This document shows positions 47,792-56,333 of a stretch of DNA of 64,000 nucleotides, one piece after another; the first letter of the stretch is position 1; every line of letters begins with the position of its first letter. Under the pieces are notes generated by a model, which saw only the letters and a list, made by a program, of their open reading frames with translations, made no database searches and was not told the origin of the DNA. A program made the translations under genes and the position numbers. Origin of the DNA: Flavobacterium sp. (GTDB taxonomy: Bacteria > Bacteroidota > Bacteroidia > Flavobacteriales > Flavobacteriaceae). The stretch covers positions 583,666 to 647,665 of the forward strand of contig NZ_JAGIAV010000001.1 in the NCBI RefSeq assembly GCF_017744675.1, written 5' to 3'.

Positions 47792-49019
47792 TGTTCAATT
47801 TAAACTTTTTAACCACCAACGCAGAGTTGGTTCCTCCGAACCCGAAAGAATTGGACAAAAATATGTCAAATTTTTTGTTTAACGTAGTTTTAACTAAATT
47901 TAATTTTGACGCATCTTCATCTGGGTTTTCCAAATTGATGTTTGGCGCGATAAAATCGTGCTGCATCATTAGGATAGAATAAATGATTTCGCTGGCTCCC
48001 GCCATCCAGCATTCGTGGCCTGTCATTGATTTTGTAGAGCTTACAGGAGGATTTTTTTCTCCAAAAACTTCAAAAATAGCTTTTGCTTCATTGGCATCTC
48101 CAACTGGCGTTGAAGTTGCATGAGCATTAATATATTCGATATCTGATGCTTGTAATTGGGCATCATCTAATGCACGTTTCATAGCTATTGCAGGGCCTTC
48201 TACGTTTGGAGTTGAGATATGTCCGCCGTTTGACGAAAATCCGTAACCGCCAATTTCTGCAATAATATTGGCACCACGAGCAATGGCAGATTCATAACTT
48301 TCTAAGATTAAAGTTGCCCCGCCGCCACTCGGAATTAATCCGTCTCGATCAGCATCAAAAGGTCTCGATGCTTTTGTTGGATCGCCTTCACGGTTAGAGA
48401 AAACACCTAATCCGTCAAAACTGCTCATCGCATATTTGTTGATTTCCTGAGCTCCGCCTGTAATAACGATGTCTTGAAAACCGCTTTTAATTAAAAAGTA
48501 AGCCAAACCAATAGAGTGAGAACCGCTCGCACAGGCCGCACTAACGGTAAGATTGATGCCGCGAAGTTTAAAAATCGTAGAAAGATTCATCGTTACCGTA
48601 GAATTCATTGATTTAAAAATAGCGCCAGAACCAATAAGGGCAGTGTCTTTTTTCTCTCGAACAATATCTGTTGCATCAATGATGGCTTTAGAAACAGAGT
48701 CGTTTCCGTACATAATGCCTACTTCGTGATTGTCAAAAAAAGCATCGTCGATGTTGGCATTTTTAAGCGCTTCTATAGTGGCCATATAAGCATACTCGGT
48801 CTCTTCGCCGATGCTCATACGTTGTCTTCTAGTCAATAAATTTTTAAGATCGGCTTTCGGAACCATTCCTGTTAAGGCTGATTGAAAACCAAATTCTTTA
48901 CGTTCAGAATCAAACTGAATACCAGATTTTCCTTCATACAACGAATCTTTTACTTCGTCTAAAGAAGTTCCGATACAAGAATAAATTCCCATTCCAGTAA
49001 TTACAACTCTTCTATTCAT
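47784..49019 (-). CDS. Beta-ketoacyl-ACP synthase II-like (third active ketosynthase)
   Basis: A 411-residue FabF-like condensing enzyme: C163 (VSAACASGSH), H300 (NAHATSTP) and H335 (MTGHECWMAGA) form the triad. Full length and all family blocks are present, ending in SNSFGFGGTNSALV. It overlaps the ACP 2 gene by 8 bases. A -7 box (49027-49034) lies 7 bases upstream of the ATG. It may elongate chains carried on ACP 2. Confidence 0.94.
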   Translation of the reverse strand: MNRRVVITGMGIYSCIGTSLDEVKDSLYEGKSGIQFDSERKEFGFQSALTGMVPKADLKNLLTRRQRMSIGEETEYAYMATIEALKNANIDDAFFDNHEVGIMYGNDSVSKAIIDATDIVREKKDTALIGSGAIFKSMNSTVTMNLSTIFKLRGINLTVSAACASGSHSIGLAYFLIKSGFQDIVITGGAQEINKYAMSSFDGLGVFSNREGDPTKASRPFDADRDGLIPSGGGATLILESYESAIARGANIIAEIGGYGFSSNGGHISTPNVEGPAIAMKRALDDAQLQASDIEYINAHATSTPVGDANEAKAIFEVFGEKNPPVSSTKSMTGHECWMAGASEIIYSILMMQHDFIAPNINLENPDEDASKLNLVKTTLNKKFDIFLSNSFGFGGTNSALVVKKFKLNNE

Positions 49020-49026
49020 CGTCTTT

Positions 49027-49034
49027 CAAAAGTA
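49027..49034 (-). promoter_or_regulatory. -7 element before the ketosynthase/ACP 2/acyltransferase operon
   Basis: TACTTTTG on the - strand (49034-49027) matches TAnnTTTG, 7 bases before the ATG at 49019; no proper -33 box is visible. Confidence 0.4.
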
Positions 49035-49095
49035 ATTTTTTATCCTTAAAGTGTAATTTTTTAATCAAAAGGCACAAAGTTTTTATTTTTTTAAT

Positions 49096-49167
49096 CTCGC
49101 AAAGGCGCAAAGTATATTCTTTAAAGTCTTTTTGCTTAAAAACTTTGTGACTCTGCGTCTTTGCGAG
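49096..49167. repeat. CTCGCAAAGGCGCAAAG-type inverted repeat
   Basis: CTCGCAAAGGCGCAAAG near 49096-49113 faces CTCTGCGTCTTTGCGAG (49151-49167), the latter a two-mismatch reverse complement. It fills the 199-base gap between the ketosynthase and the reductase gene. Confidence 0.65.
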
Positions 49168-49218
49168 CAATTTTCGACGTAAAAACTTTATTGAACCTCG
49201 CAAACATTGGAGAAATTC

Positions 49219-49950
49219 TTAAGAATATATTCCGCCGTTTATATTAATAATTTCTCCTGTAATATAGCTTGCTTTTTTAGAAATCAAAAAGCTTACCAAA
49301 TCTGCCACTTCTTCGGCTTCGCCAAAACGATTTACCGGAATTAGTTTCAGCAATTCTTTTTCGTCCAGCTGACTTGTCATGTCGGTTCTAATAAAACCTG
49401 GAGCCACAGCATTTACCGTAATATTTCTTTTCGCAACTTCTTGAGCCAAAGCTTTGGTTGCTGCTACAATCGCCCCTTTTGCCGCCGAATAATTGGCTTG
49501 TCCTGCAGTTCCTTTTACTCCAGAAACCGAAACCATGTTTACGATTCGGCCATATTTGTTGCGTAACATTTTTTGAATGAAAAACTGAGTAACATTAAAG
49601 AAACCATTAACGCTAGTATTCATAACGCCGTTCCAATCTTCTGGAGTCATCCACATAAAAAGACCGTCTTTTGTGATTCCGGCATTGTTTACAATTGCTT
49701 CAACCAATTTTTCAGGATTGGCGTCCTGCCAAGCGGTTAAAACATTTTGCACTTCTTCAAAATTAGAAACATCAAAACCTAAGATTTCTCCTGTTGCTCC
49801 TAATTTTTGCACTTCTTGTAATGTTTCTTCGGCAGCTGTTTTATTCGAATGATAATTAATCAGAATATGATAATCGGATTCTACGGCTAGTTTTTTACAA
49901 ATCGCACTTCCAATTCCTCTAGAACCGCCTGTTACTAATACACATTTCAT
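49219..49950 (-). CDS. 3-oxoacyl-ACP reductase (FabG-like SDR) of the pigment cluster
   Basis: A 243-residue short-chain dehydrogenase: cofactor loop TGGSRGIG (7-14), NNAG (88-91), and catalytic S141, Y154, K158 (MVSVSG...YSAAK). It reduces the beta-keto group after each condensation; the aryl-polyene counterpart is ApeQ. Only one reductase is present in the cluster, so it must serve all elongation steps. Followed by 199 bases of repeat DNA, then the ketosynthase operon. Confidence 0.93.
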   Translation of the reverse strand: MKCVLVTGGSRGIGSAICKKLAVESDYHILINYHSNKTAAEETLQEVQKLGATGEILGFDVSNFEEVQNVLTAWQDANPEKLVEAIVNNAGITKDGLFMWMTPEDWNGVMNTSVNGFFNVTQFFIQKMLRNKYGRIVNMVSVSGVKGTAGQANYSAAKGAIVAATKALAQEVAKRNITVNAVAPGFIRTDMTSQLDEKELLKLIPVNRFGEAEEVADLVSFLISKKASYITGEIININGGIYS

Positions 49951-50045
49951 TTATAAGGTTGGTTTTATTTATTAGCAAGATGAAATCACATTTTAAAGAG
50001 CGATTTCATCTTGCAAATTTTATAATTTATTTCGGAGAATAAATA

Positions 50046-51272
50046 CTATTTCTTTTTTTTCGGTGCTGGTTTTGCCGCTGACTTGGTTTCTTGTTTTGGT
50101 TTTTCGGCAGAAACAGCAGCCACTGGTTGAGGTTTTTCTGTGTTTTTAGAGAATAATTCCGCATTTTCAAACCATTGGTTGGCTAAAACAGTTCCGTCAG
50201 GTTTTAAAAATCCCCATTTCCCTTCGTTTTTTACTCTCGCAACACCATCAATAAATCCTTTATCTTGTTGTGTAAACATTGCGATAATGGCATTTGTCGT
50301 TATGCCGTATTGTGTTGGAATTACCAGTTTTCCAGATTCATTGATAAATCCCCAATTGCTTTCTTTTACTGGAGCCAGACCGTTTGTACTGAAAACTTCT
50401 GCATCATTGTAAGTTGGTTCAATAACAAATTTTCCTTCTGGATTGATGAATCCCCATTTTTTTCCAACCAAAACTGGAGCCAGATTTTTTGAGAACGCTT
50501 TTCCTTTATCATAAATAGGAAGAATAGCCCAATTTCCTTTTAAATCAATGTATCCGATTTTTCCGTTCTTTTTGGCGAAAGTCAAATCTTGAGTTTCAAA
50601 ATCCCAAATTTTTTCGGCACCATCAACCGGAATAAATTTTCCTCCGCTCACAAGGCCAAAAGTTTTATCTTTTCTGGCCCAAGTTGTACCTTTAAAATAA
50701 TTTCCAACTTCTGCATAAACAGGTTCTACCAATTCTTTTCCTTCGGTATTGATGATTCCCCAGTTTTTGTTTAGTTCTACTCTAGCATAACCATTTTCAA
50801 AAGGTTTGATCTGATCGTATTTTGGTTCTAAAACAATCGCCATTTTGTTATTGATCAGACCCACTTTATTGTTTTGTCTGATAAAAGCAACGCCATCATT
50901 AAAATCAAATAATTTTTCAGAAGCTGGTGCTTTTTGAATTTCTCCTTTAGTATTAATGTAAACCCAATCTTTGTCTTTTTGTACAATTGCGATTCCGTTA
51001 TTAAAGTCTTTAGCATCTTTAAAATCTGCTGGAATTACCCAAGTGCCTTTTGCATCTATAAATCCCCATTTTCCGCCGTTTTCAACAGCAGCTAAACCTT
51101 CAGAAAAACTTCTGGCAGATTTGTATTGAGGTTCTATTTTAAAAGATCCGTCTTTAGAAAGATATCCAATTTTGGAATTTTTCTTAACTAATGCTAGTTC
51201 TTGGCTATTAACAAATTGAATGCAGGATAGCAATAAAAATACAAGTGATTTTTTCATGGTTTTAAGATTCAA
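50046..51272 (-). CDS. Exported WG-repeat protein
   Basis: A 408-residue protein with signal peptide (about 1-23) and at least eight WG-type repeats, each with the form KWGFI(D/N)-x-x-G-x-x-V-I-P-x-x-(Y/F) (for example GGKWGFIDAKGTWVIPADF). The C-terminal 35 residues are low complexity, lysine, alanine and proline-rich. WG repeats form beta-propeller-like binding surfaces; function here is unknown. It is 24 bases downstream of the ammonia-lyase gene, so it may be co-transcribed with it, but no pigment role is known to me. Confidence 0.85.
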   Translation of the reverse strand: MNLKTMKKSLVFLLLSCIQFVNSQELALVKKNSKIGYLSKDGSFKIEPQYKSARSFSEGLAAVENGGKWGFIDAKGTWVIPADFKDAKDFNNGIAIVQKDKDWVYINTKGEIQKAPASEKLFDFNDGVAFIRQNNKVGLINNKMAIVLEPKYDQIKPFENGYARVELNKNWGIINTEGKELVEPVYAEVGNYFKGTTWARKDKTFGLVSGGKFIPVDGAEKIWDFETQDLTFAKKNGKIGYIDLKGNWAILPIYDKGKAFSKNLAPVLVGKKWGFINPEGKFVIEPTYNDAEVFSTNGLAPVKESNWGFINESGKLVIPTQYGITTNAIIAMFTQQDKGFIDGVARVKNEGKWGFLKPDGTVLANQWFENAELFSKNTEKPQPVAAVSAEKPKQETKSAAKPAPKKKK

Positions 51273-51296
51273 TATTAATACTTAAATTAAAGATTT

Positions 51297-52817
51297 TTAA
51301 CTGTTTATCAGATAATCTTTTACTTTTTGAACAAAAGGATACATTACCTGATCTTCTTTGAATTCTGGAATTATATTTCTGATATCGTCATACCATTTTT
51401 TTGTCGTAGACGAAATTTGATCTTTTTGTTTCAAATAATCAATTGCCTGAACAATTGTAATTAATTCGATAGCTAAAACTTCGAATGAGTTTTCGATCAC
51501 TTTTGATGTAATCACCGCCGCATTTGTTCCCATGCTTACAATATCTTGATTGTCATTGTTGTTCGGGATACTGTGAACGTACATTGGATTTGATAACATT
51601 TGGTTTTCTGCAGTTGTTGAAGTCGCAACGAACTGAACACCTTGCATTCCGAAATTAAATCCTAATGTTCCTAAGTTTACAAAAGGAGGCAAAATTTCGT
51701 TGATTTTTGAATTCAATAAATAATTCAATTGACGTTCTGCCAACATTGTTAATTTGGTAATAACAATTTTCAGTTTATCCATTTCAAGCGAAATATAATC
51801 TCCGTGGAAATTTCCGCCGTGGTAAACGTGTTTGTTTTTTACGTCAATAATTGGATTATCGTTTGCCGAGTTAAATTCGTCTTCTAGAATAGAAGCTACA
51901 TTATTTATTGTTTCTAAAACTGGTCCTAGAATTTGAGGAACGCAACGTAATGAATAATATTCCTGAACTTTTTCTTTGAAGATTTCTTCGGTGTTTTCGC
52001 CAGAATATAAGTGGTCTTCTCTTTTACGGATCAACGTACTGTCAGAAAGATTTTTTCTCATTCTTTCTGCAACTTCCTGTTGTCCTTTATGACGTTTAGT
52101 CTGATTTAATTCTTCAGAGAAATGATCGTCGTAAGCCTGAACTAATTCGTTAATTGCACAAGAAGCTTTTACCGACCAATCTAATAATTTTTTTGCATAA
52201 TGCACATTTACCACTCCAATTCCCGTCATTACAGAAGTTCCGTTGATCAAGGCCAGACCTTCTCTAATTTCTACTTGAATTGGTTTTAAACCTTCAATTT
52301 CGAAAACTTCTGCAGTTGGTCTTCTTTCTCCTTTATAAAAAACTTCGCCTTCTCCGATTAAAACCAAAGCCAAATGTGATAGCTGTACCAAGTCTCCGCT
52401 GGCACCCACACCGCCGTGTTCAAAAATTAAAGGTGTAATGTCTCGATTGATTAATTCTGCCATTAAATGAATAACAGAAGAATGCACTCCTGAATTTCCT
52501 AAAGAAAGTGTATTTAATCGTGCTAAAATTGCAGCTTTTGCACACTCAGCATTTAAAGGTTTTCCTGTTCCAGATGAGTGGCTTCTAATTAAATTGTATT
52601 GCAATTGAATTTGATCTGACTCTTTAATTCTATATTGAGCCATTGGACCAAACCCTGTGTTTACGCCATATATAACTTTATTTCCTGAGAATTCTTTTAA
52701 GAAATTAAAACTTTCGTTTACTCGATTTAAAACCACATCGCTTATCGCAACTTTGCTTTTTCCGAAGATTATGGCTTCAAATTCGGCTAAACTTAAATAT
52801 TCATTTATTGTATTCAT
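51297..52817 (-). CDS. Tyrosine ammonia-lyase
   Basis: A 506-residue MIO-dependent aromatic amino-acid lyase which turns L-tyrosine into 4-coumarate, the starter of the flexirubin polyene. The A139-S140-G141 triplet (GGVGASGDLVQL) forms the MIO cofactor; Y50 (VIYGVNTGFGP) is the catalytic base. The loop SHSSGTG resembles histidine lyases, but the whole sequence is, from memory, very close to the characterised tyrosine-specific enzyme of F. johnsoniae, and cluster context agrees. The start is the ATG at 52817 (MNTINEYLS); an upstream TTG is not used. Confidence 0.9.
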   Translation of the reverse strand: MNTINEYLSLAEFEAIIFGKSKVAISDVVLNRVNESFNFLKEFSGNKVIYGVNTGFGPMAQYRIKESDQIQLQYNLIRSHSSGTGKPLNAECAKAAILARLNTLSLGNSGVHSSVIHLMAELINRDITPLIFEHGGVGASGDLVQLSHLALVLIGEGEVFYKGERRPTAEVFEIEGLKPIQVEIREGLALINGTSVMTGIGVVNVHYAKKLLDWSVKASCAINELVQAYDDHFSEELNQTKRHKGQQEVAERMRKNLSDSTLIRKREDHLYSGENTEEIFKEKVQEYYSLRCVPQILGPVLETINNVASILEDEFNSANDNPIIDVKNKHVYHGGNFHGDYISLEMDKLKIVITKLTMLAERQLNYLLNSKINEILPPFVNLGTLGFNFGMQGVQFVATSTTAENQMLSNPMYVHSIPNNNDNQDIVSMGTNAAVITSKVIENSFEVLAIELITIVQAIDYLKQKDQISSTTKKWYDDIRNIIPEFKEDQVMYPFVQKVKDYLINS

Positions 52818-52853
52818 CAAATCAATTTTGGTTGTGCTAATTTAATTTTATTT

Positions 52854-52879
52854 ATCAAAATAAATGTAGTTATTTTGAT
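52854..52879. promoter_or_regulatory. Perfect 10-bp inverted repeat in a divergent promoter: candidate operator
   Basis: ATCAAAATAA (52854-52863) and TTATTTTGAT (52870-52879) face each other over 6 bases, in the 101 bases between the ammonia-lyase gene (-) and the halogenase-like gene (+). Its right arm overlaps a near -7 box (TTATTTTG) on the + strand and lies just downstream of the - strand -7 box. Confidence 0.6.
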
Positions 52880-52884
52880 GATGG

Positions 52885-52892
52885 CAAATGTA
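52885..52892 (-). promoter_or_regulatory. -7 element of the tyrosine ammonia-lyase gene
   Basis: TACATTTG on the - strand (52892-52885) matches TAnnTTTG; predicted 5' leader is about 60 bases and would contain the inverted repeat at 52854-52879. Confidence 0.5.
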
Positions 52893-52918
52893 GGTTAATT
52901 AATGATAATAATTCTAAT

Positions 52919-54169
52919 ATGACAAAGGAGTTTGTTGATGTTTTAGTGATTGGTGCAGGACCGTCTGGATGTGTCTCGGCATCGTATCTTTTTAAAAACA
53001 ATGTTAAGGTAAAAGTTGTAGAAAAAACGAAGTTTCCGAGACTTGTGGTAGGCGAAAGCCTTATTCCGCGTGTAATGGATCATTTTGCAGAGGCTGAATT
53101 GTTTGACGCTCTTGATGCAATGAACTTCGAAAAAAAATTAGGCGCACGTTTTATTAGAGGCGAAGAAATCTGCAATTTTGATTTCAGCGTAAAATTTGGA
53201 GAAGGTTGGGATTGGACTTGGCAAGTTCCAAGAGCTGATTTTGACAATACAATGGCTCAGGAAATTATTAGAAAAGGAATTGACCTAGAATTTGAAACAG
53301 AAGTTTTGGAAGTTTCTTTTGAAGGGAAAAATTCAAAAACTATTGTAAAAGATAAAGACGGAAATCTAAAAGAAATCCATGCTAAATTTATCATCGACTC
53401 AAGCGGATATGGACGCGTATTGCCAAGACTTTTAGATTTGGATACGCCTTCAAAATTAGATCCGCATTCTTCTATTTTTACCCATGTTAAAGATATTAAT
53501 AGAGAAGAAGGAGTAGAGGGAACTCAAATTTCATTTGATATTCTAGAAACTGAGGTTTGGCTTTGGGTAATTCCATTTTCAAACGGAAATACTAGTTTAG
53601 GGGTTGTGGGACCAACAGATTTCATCAATTCGCTTTCTGAAAATAAAGACAATGCTGAGGCTTTACGAAATGCGATTCAGAAATCGGATTATTATATCAA
53701 AAGATTTAAAGGAACAGAATTTTTGTTTGAGCCAGTTAAATTAGAAAACTATTCTAGAGCCGTAAAAAGAATGTACGGCGATGGTTTTGCTTTAACAGGA
53801 AACAGTTCTGAATTCTTAGATCCGGTTTTCTCTTCAGGAGTTGCTTTTGCAACCGAATCTGGAATGCTGGCAGCTAAATTATATTTGAAAGAATCGCAAG
53901 GAATCCCTGTTGACTGGGAAGTAGAATTTACCCAATATATGAAACGCGGAATTGCAGTTTTTACCACTTATGTACAAGAATGGTATACTGGAAATCTACA
54001 GACGTTATTTTTCCATCAGCCGGAGAATCCTGAAGTGAAGGAAAAAATATGTGCGGTTTTAGCCGGTTATGTTTGGAACGAAGAAAATTCATTCGTCAAA
54101 AAACACGATCACGTAATTGCTAATATGGCGTATTTACTGAATATGCAAAAAGAACAAAGCCCTGAATAA
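52919..54169 (+). CDS. Flavin-dependent halogenase/monooxygenase-like protein
   Basis: A 416-residue FAD protein: GAGPSGC (12-18), then FPRLVVGESLIP (about 40-51), typical of the tryptophan-halogenase/geranylgeranyl-reductase branch. Two tryptophan-rich motifs occur, WDWTWQVP (near 99-106) and VWLWVIPF (near 218-225, of the W-x-W-x-I-P form common in halogenases). Chlorinated flexirubins are known, so ring chlorination is one option, and ring hydroxylation another. It is transcribed away from the ammonia-lyase gene and ends with a terminator that overlaps its stop codon. Confidence 0.82.
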   Translation: MTKEFVDVLVIGAGPSGCVSASYLFKNNVKVKVVEKTKFPRLVVGESLIPRVMDHFAEAELFDALDAMNFEKKLGARFIRGEEICNFDFSVKFGEGWDWTWQVPRADFDNTMAQEIIRKGIDLEFETEVLEVSFEGKNSKTIVKDKDGNLKEIHAKFIIDSSGYGRVLPRLLDLDTPSKLDPHSSIFTHVKDINREEGVEGTQISFDILETEVWLWVIPFSNGNTSLGVVGPTDFINSLSENKDNAEALRNAIQKSDYYIKRFKGTEFLFEPVKLENYSRAVKRMYGDGFALTGNSSEFLDPVFSSGVAFATESGMLAAKLYLKESQGIPVDWEVEFTQYMKRGIAVFTTYVQEWYTGNLQTLFFHQPENPEVKEKICAVLAGYVWNEENSFVKKHDHVIANMAYLLNMQKEQSPE

Positions 54170-54183
54170 TCAGGGCTTTTTTT
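54156..54183. terminator. Bidirectional terminator overlapping the end of the halogenase-like gene
   Basis: AAAGCCCTGA (54156-54165) and TCAGGGCTTT (54170-54179) pair around ATAA, followed by T-run. The stem encodes the last two residues and the stop codon at 54167-54169, and also serves the - strand gene ending at 54183. Confidence 0.88.
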
Positions 54184-54788
54184 TATTTATATGCTTTTTT
54201 CGCTATAAGTTTAGACATTGTTTTCGCTGTTTTTGCAAATCCTTCGCCAATTCGAGTTTCATTATTAAAATTGCTTCCCCATTGATCTCCTGGAGCCTCT
54301 TCACTGTTAATTTCTAACAAGACGTTTGATTTGTTAGCTGTTTCAACAAATTTTAAATTGGTTGTTACTTTTGCTGGCTGTTTCATAATTCCAGCATCCC
54401 AGCCTGGATAAATCCAAACTGCCTGTACAATTAAAGTATAAGGAGTATTTAATCCTTCCTGAAAGTTTAATTCTTTCTTCTCTTTAGTCAATACAATGTT
54501 TGCAATTTCCAAAAATTTTGGAGTCCATATTTGATCTTTTGCCACAATCCATCTTTTTTCCCAAAGATTTCCATTTCCTTTTGCCTTCTCGTCTAGATCT
54601 GCTTTGTGTTCTTTTACATATTGTGCTTCAGATTTTTTTTCTTTCATCATAGTAAAATTACTATAATCAAATACGGTATTGATTTCTTTTTGATCTTTTA
54701 AAAAGTCAAAATTGCCTTGAACAATATTGATGTCCTGAGCAAACATTGCTCCTGAAATAAAGAAGCACGCAATAATTAGTTTTTTCAT
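54183..54788 (-). CDS. Exported hypothetical protein
   Basis: A 201-residue protein with signal peptide 1-17 (GAMFAQ end). The body is mixed, with VFDYSNFTMMKEKKSEAQYV and TLIVQAVWIYPGWDAGI as notable parts; the C-terminal region ends in IGEGFAKTAKTMSKLIAKKA. I recall similar small exported proteins in Bacteroidota without known function, but no named family. It is convergent with the halogenase-like gene and separate from the sugar genes, so linkage to either is uncertain. Confidence 0.75.
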   Translation of the reverse strand: MKKLIIACFFISGAMFAQDINIVQGNFDFLKDQKEINTVFDYSNFTMMKEKKSEAQYVKEHKADLDEKAKGNGNLWEKRWIVAKDQIWTPKFLEIANIVLTKEKKELNFQEGLNTPYTLIVQAVWIYPGWDAGIMKQPAKVTTNLKFVETANKSNVLLEINSEEAPGDQWGSNFNNETRIGEGFAKTAKTMSKLIAKKAYK

Positions 54789-54892
54789 TTTTTGGTTAAT
54801 TGAGGTTTATTTTTTAGGCTCTAAAAGTAATCAAAACGATGAATATATAATTTATTTCATATTAAAGTTTCTCCTTATTTTGCTTCAAAAAC

Positions 54893-54929
54893 AAAAAAAG
54901 AGATTCCAAAATTGAAATCCCTTTTTTAA
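54893..54929 (-). terminator. Terminator of the deoxysugar operon
   Basis: On the - strand AAAAGGGATTTC and GGAATCTCTTTT pair with a few mismatches around AATTTT, with T-run after. It lies 20-60 bases beyond the mutarotase stop. Confidence 0.65.
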
Positions 54930-54949
54930 AATTTGAATAACATTGGACT

Positions 54950-55285
54950 TTACAATCCGAAAATCTTATCCATTACAATCCATTTTTGTCCTGGTTTTGC
55001 CCAAGGAAGCGCTTGTTGGAATTTCCACATTAAAGTTTCCCATTCCTGAACTTTTTCGTTTGCAGCATCGGCTTGATCTTTCTTTTCGAAAGTAAAATCG
55101 GCATCTGCTTCGATAATCATGAACAATCTATTTCCTGTGCAGTAAATATCCAGAACTTCAATTCCAGAATCTTTAATGCTTTTTTTAATTTCTGGCCATA
55201 CATTTTCGTGCAGTTCTTTGTATTCTGCAATTAAATCTGCGTCATCTTTTAAGTCTAACGCAAGATAAAATTTTTGAGTTGCCAT
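54950..55285 (-). CDS. L-rhamnose/L-fucose mutarotase (RhaM family)
   Basis: A 111-residue dimeric alpha/beta protein that interconverts the alpha and beta anomers of a 6-deoxyhexose. Family marks are YKELHENVWPEI (about 22-33, with the catalytic-type histidine), DIYCTGNRLFMIIEAD and the C-terminal tryptophan-rich part MWKFQQALPWAKPGQKW. Neighbouring genes for acid dehydratase, KDF-type dehydrogenase and FAH hydrolase point to L-fucose rather than phosphorylated rhamnose breakdown. It lies 4 bases downstream of the FAH gene. Confidence 0.88.
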   Translation of the reverse strand: MATQKFYLALDLKDDADLIAEYKELHENVWPEIKKSIKDSGIEVLDIYCTGNRLFMIIEADADFTFEKKDQADAANEKVQEWETLMWKFQQALPWAKPGQKWIVMDKIFGL

Positions 55286-55289
55286 AATT

Positions 55290-56147
55290 TTATTTTTGTT
55301 GGTAAGCTACAGCAGTTTGTTTGCTTGTGCCCAAACCTTCAATTCCTAATTCGATTACATCGCCCGCTTTAATGTAAATTGGATTTGGTTTAATTCCCAA
55401 ACCAACTCCCGGAGGTGTTCCTGTACTAATTACATCGCCAGGAAGTAATGTCATAAACTGACTTAAGTAATGAATTAAAAATGGAATTTTGAAAATCAAG
55501 TTTGAAGTATTACTGTTTTGGAACGTTTTTCCGTTTACAGTAAGCCACATTTTTAAATTGTTTACATCACTCACTTCTTCTGGAGTTGCCATAATTGGCC
55601 CAAGCGGAGCAAAAGTGTCGTTTCCTTTTCCTTTAGCCCATTGTCCACCACGCTCCAATTGGAAAGCTCTTTCGCTGTAATCATTCAAAAGGCAATATCC
55701 AGCAATGTAGTTTGGCGCATCTTCTTCAGAAACATAACTTGCTTTTTTACCTACAACAAATGCCAATTCTACTTCCCAGTCTGTTTTTTCACTGTTTTTT
55801 GGAATGATCAAATTGTCATTTGGTCCGCATAAAGAAGTGGTAGACTTAAAGAAAATAATGGGTTCTGTCGGAATCGCAGCACCAGTTTCTTCACAGTGAT
55901 CAACATAGTTTAATCCGATGCAGATAATTTTTGAAGGGCGTGCCACTGGCGAACCTAAACGAATTGAATCGCTTACTTCTGGAAGTGCAGGGTTGTTTTT
56001 TAAGGCTTCTTCTAATTTTTTTAATCCGTCATTTTCAAAAAAAGCTTCGTTGTAATCTGTTACGATAGAAGAAACATCATATCTTTTATCATTTAGTACA
56101 ACGCCTGGTTTTTCTTTTCCTTCTTCTCCAAATCTAATAAGTTTCAT
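55290..56147 (-). CDS. FAH-family hydrolase (2,4-diketo-3-deoxy-L-fuconate hydrolase-like)
   Basis: A 285-residue enzyme from the ATG at 56147 (MKLIRFGEEG); an upstream in-frame start would add 15 unlikely residues. Core motifs are IICIGLNYVDHCEETG (about 71-86), DWEVELAFVVG with two metal-binding acids, and NDYSERAFQ. FAH proteins cut C-C bonds of diketo acids; in the non-phosphorylating L-fucose route the product is pyruvate plus L-lactate. Operon position after a KDF-type dehydrogenase fits this job; exact substrate is inferred. Confidence 0.88.
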   Translation of the reverse strand: MKLIRFGEEGKEKPGVVLNDKRYDVSSIVTDYNEAFFENDGLKKLEEALKNNPALPEVSDSIRLGSPVARPSKIICIGLNYVDHCEETGAAIPTEPIIFFKSTTSLCGPNDNLIIPKNSEKTDWEVELAFVVGKKASYVSEEDAPNYIAGYCLLNDYSERAFQLERGGQWAKGKGNDTFAPLGPIMATPEEVSDVNNLKMWLTVNGKTFQNSNTSNLIFKIPFLIHYLSQFMTLLPGDVISTGTPPGVGLGIKPNPIYIKAGDVIELGIEGLGTSKQTAVAYQQK

Positions 56148-56179
56148 AATCTTTATATTTTTTAGTAATATTTTTTTCC

Positions 56180-56325
56180 GCCACGAATTCACGAATTTTT
56201 ACAAATTATAATTCGTGAAATTTGGAATTATTTTTACGCAGATTTCACAGATTTTTCAATCATTTTAATTCGTGAATTCGTGGCTATTTTTTCGCACAGA
56301 TTTGAACTCTTTAATCTGTGGCTAT
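56180..56325. repeat. ~105 bp CACGAATT element (copy 1) plus CACAGATT repeat
   Basis: The element runs 56180-56284, from GCCACGAATTCACGAATT to its exact reverse complement AATTCGTGAATTCGTGGC. Its whole length resembles the reverse complement of copy 2 at 59844-59947. A small CACAGATT...AATCTGTGG inverted repeat follows at about 56295-56325. The 186-base gap between FAH and SDR genes consists almost entirely of repeats. Confidence 0.8.
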
Positions 56326-56333
56326 TTCTTTTT

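Noticed and set aside
49012..49203. Frame of 63 codons upstream of the ketosynthase gene
   Set aside because: Made of the CTCGCAAAGG inverted repeat and overlapping the true start; lysine/leucine-rich noise.
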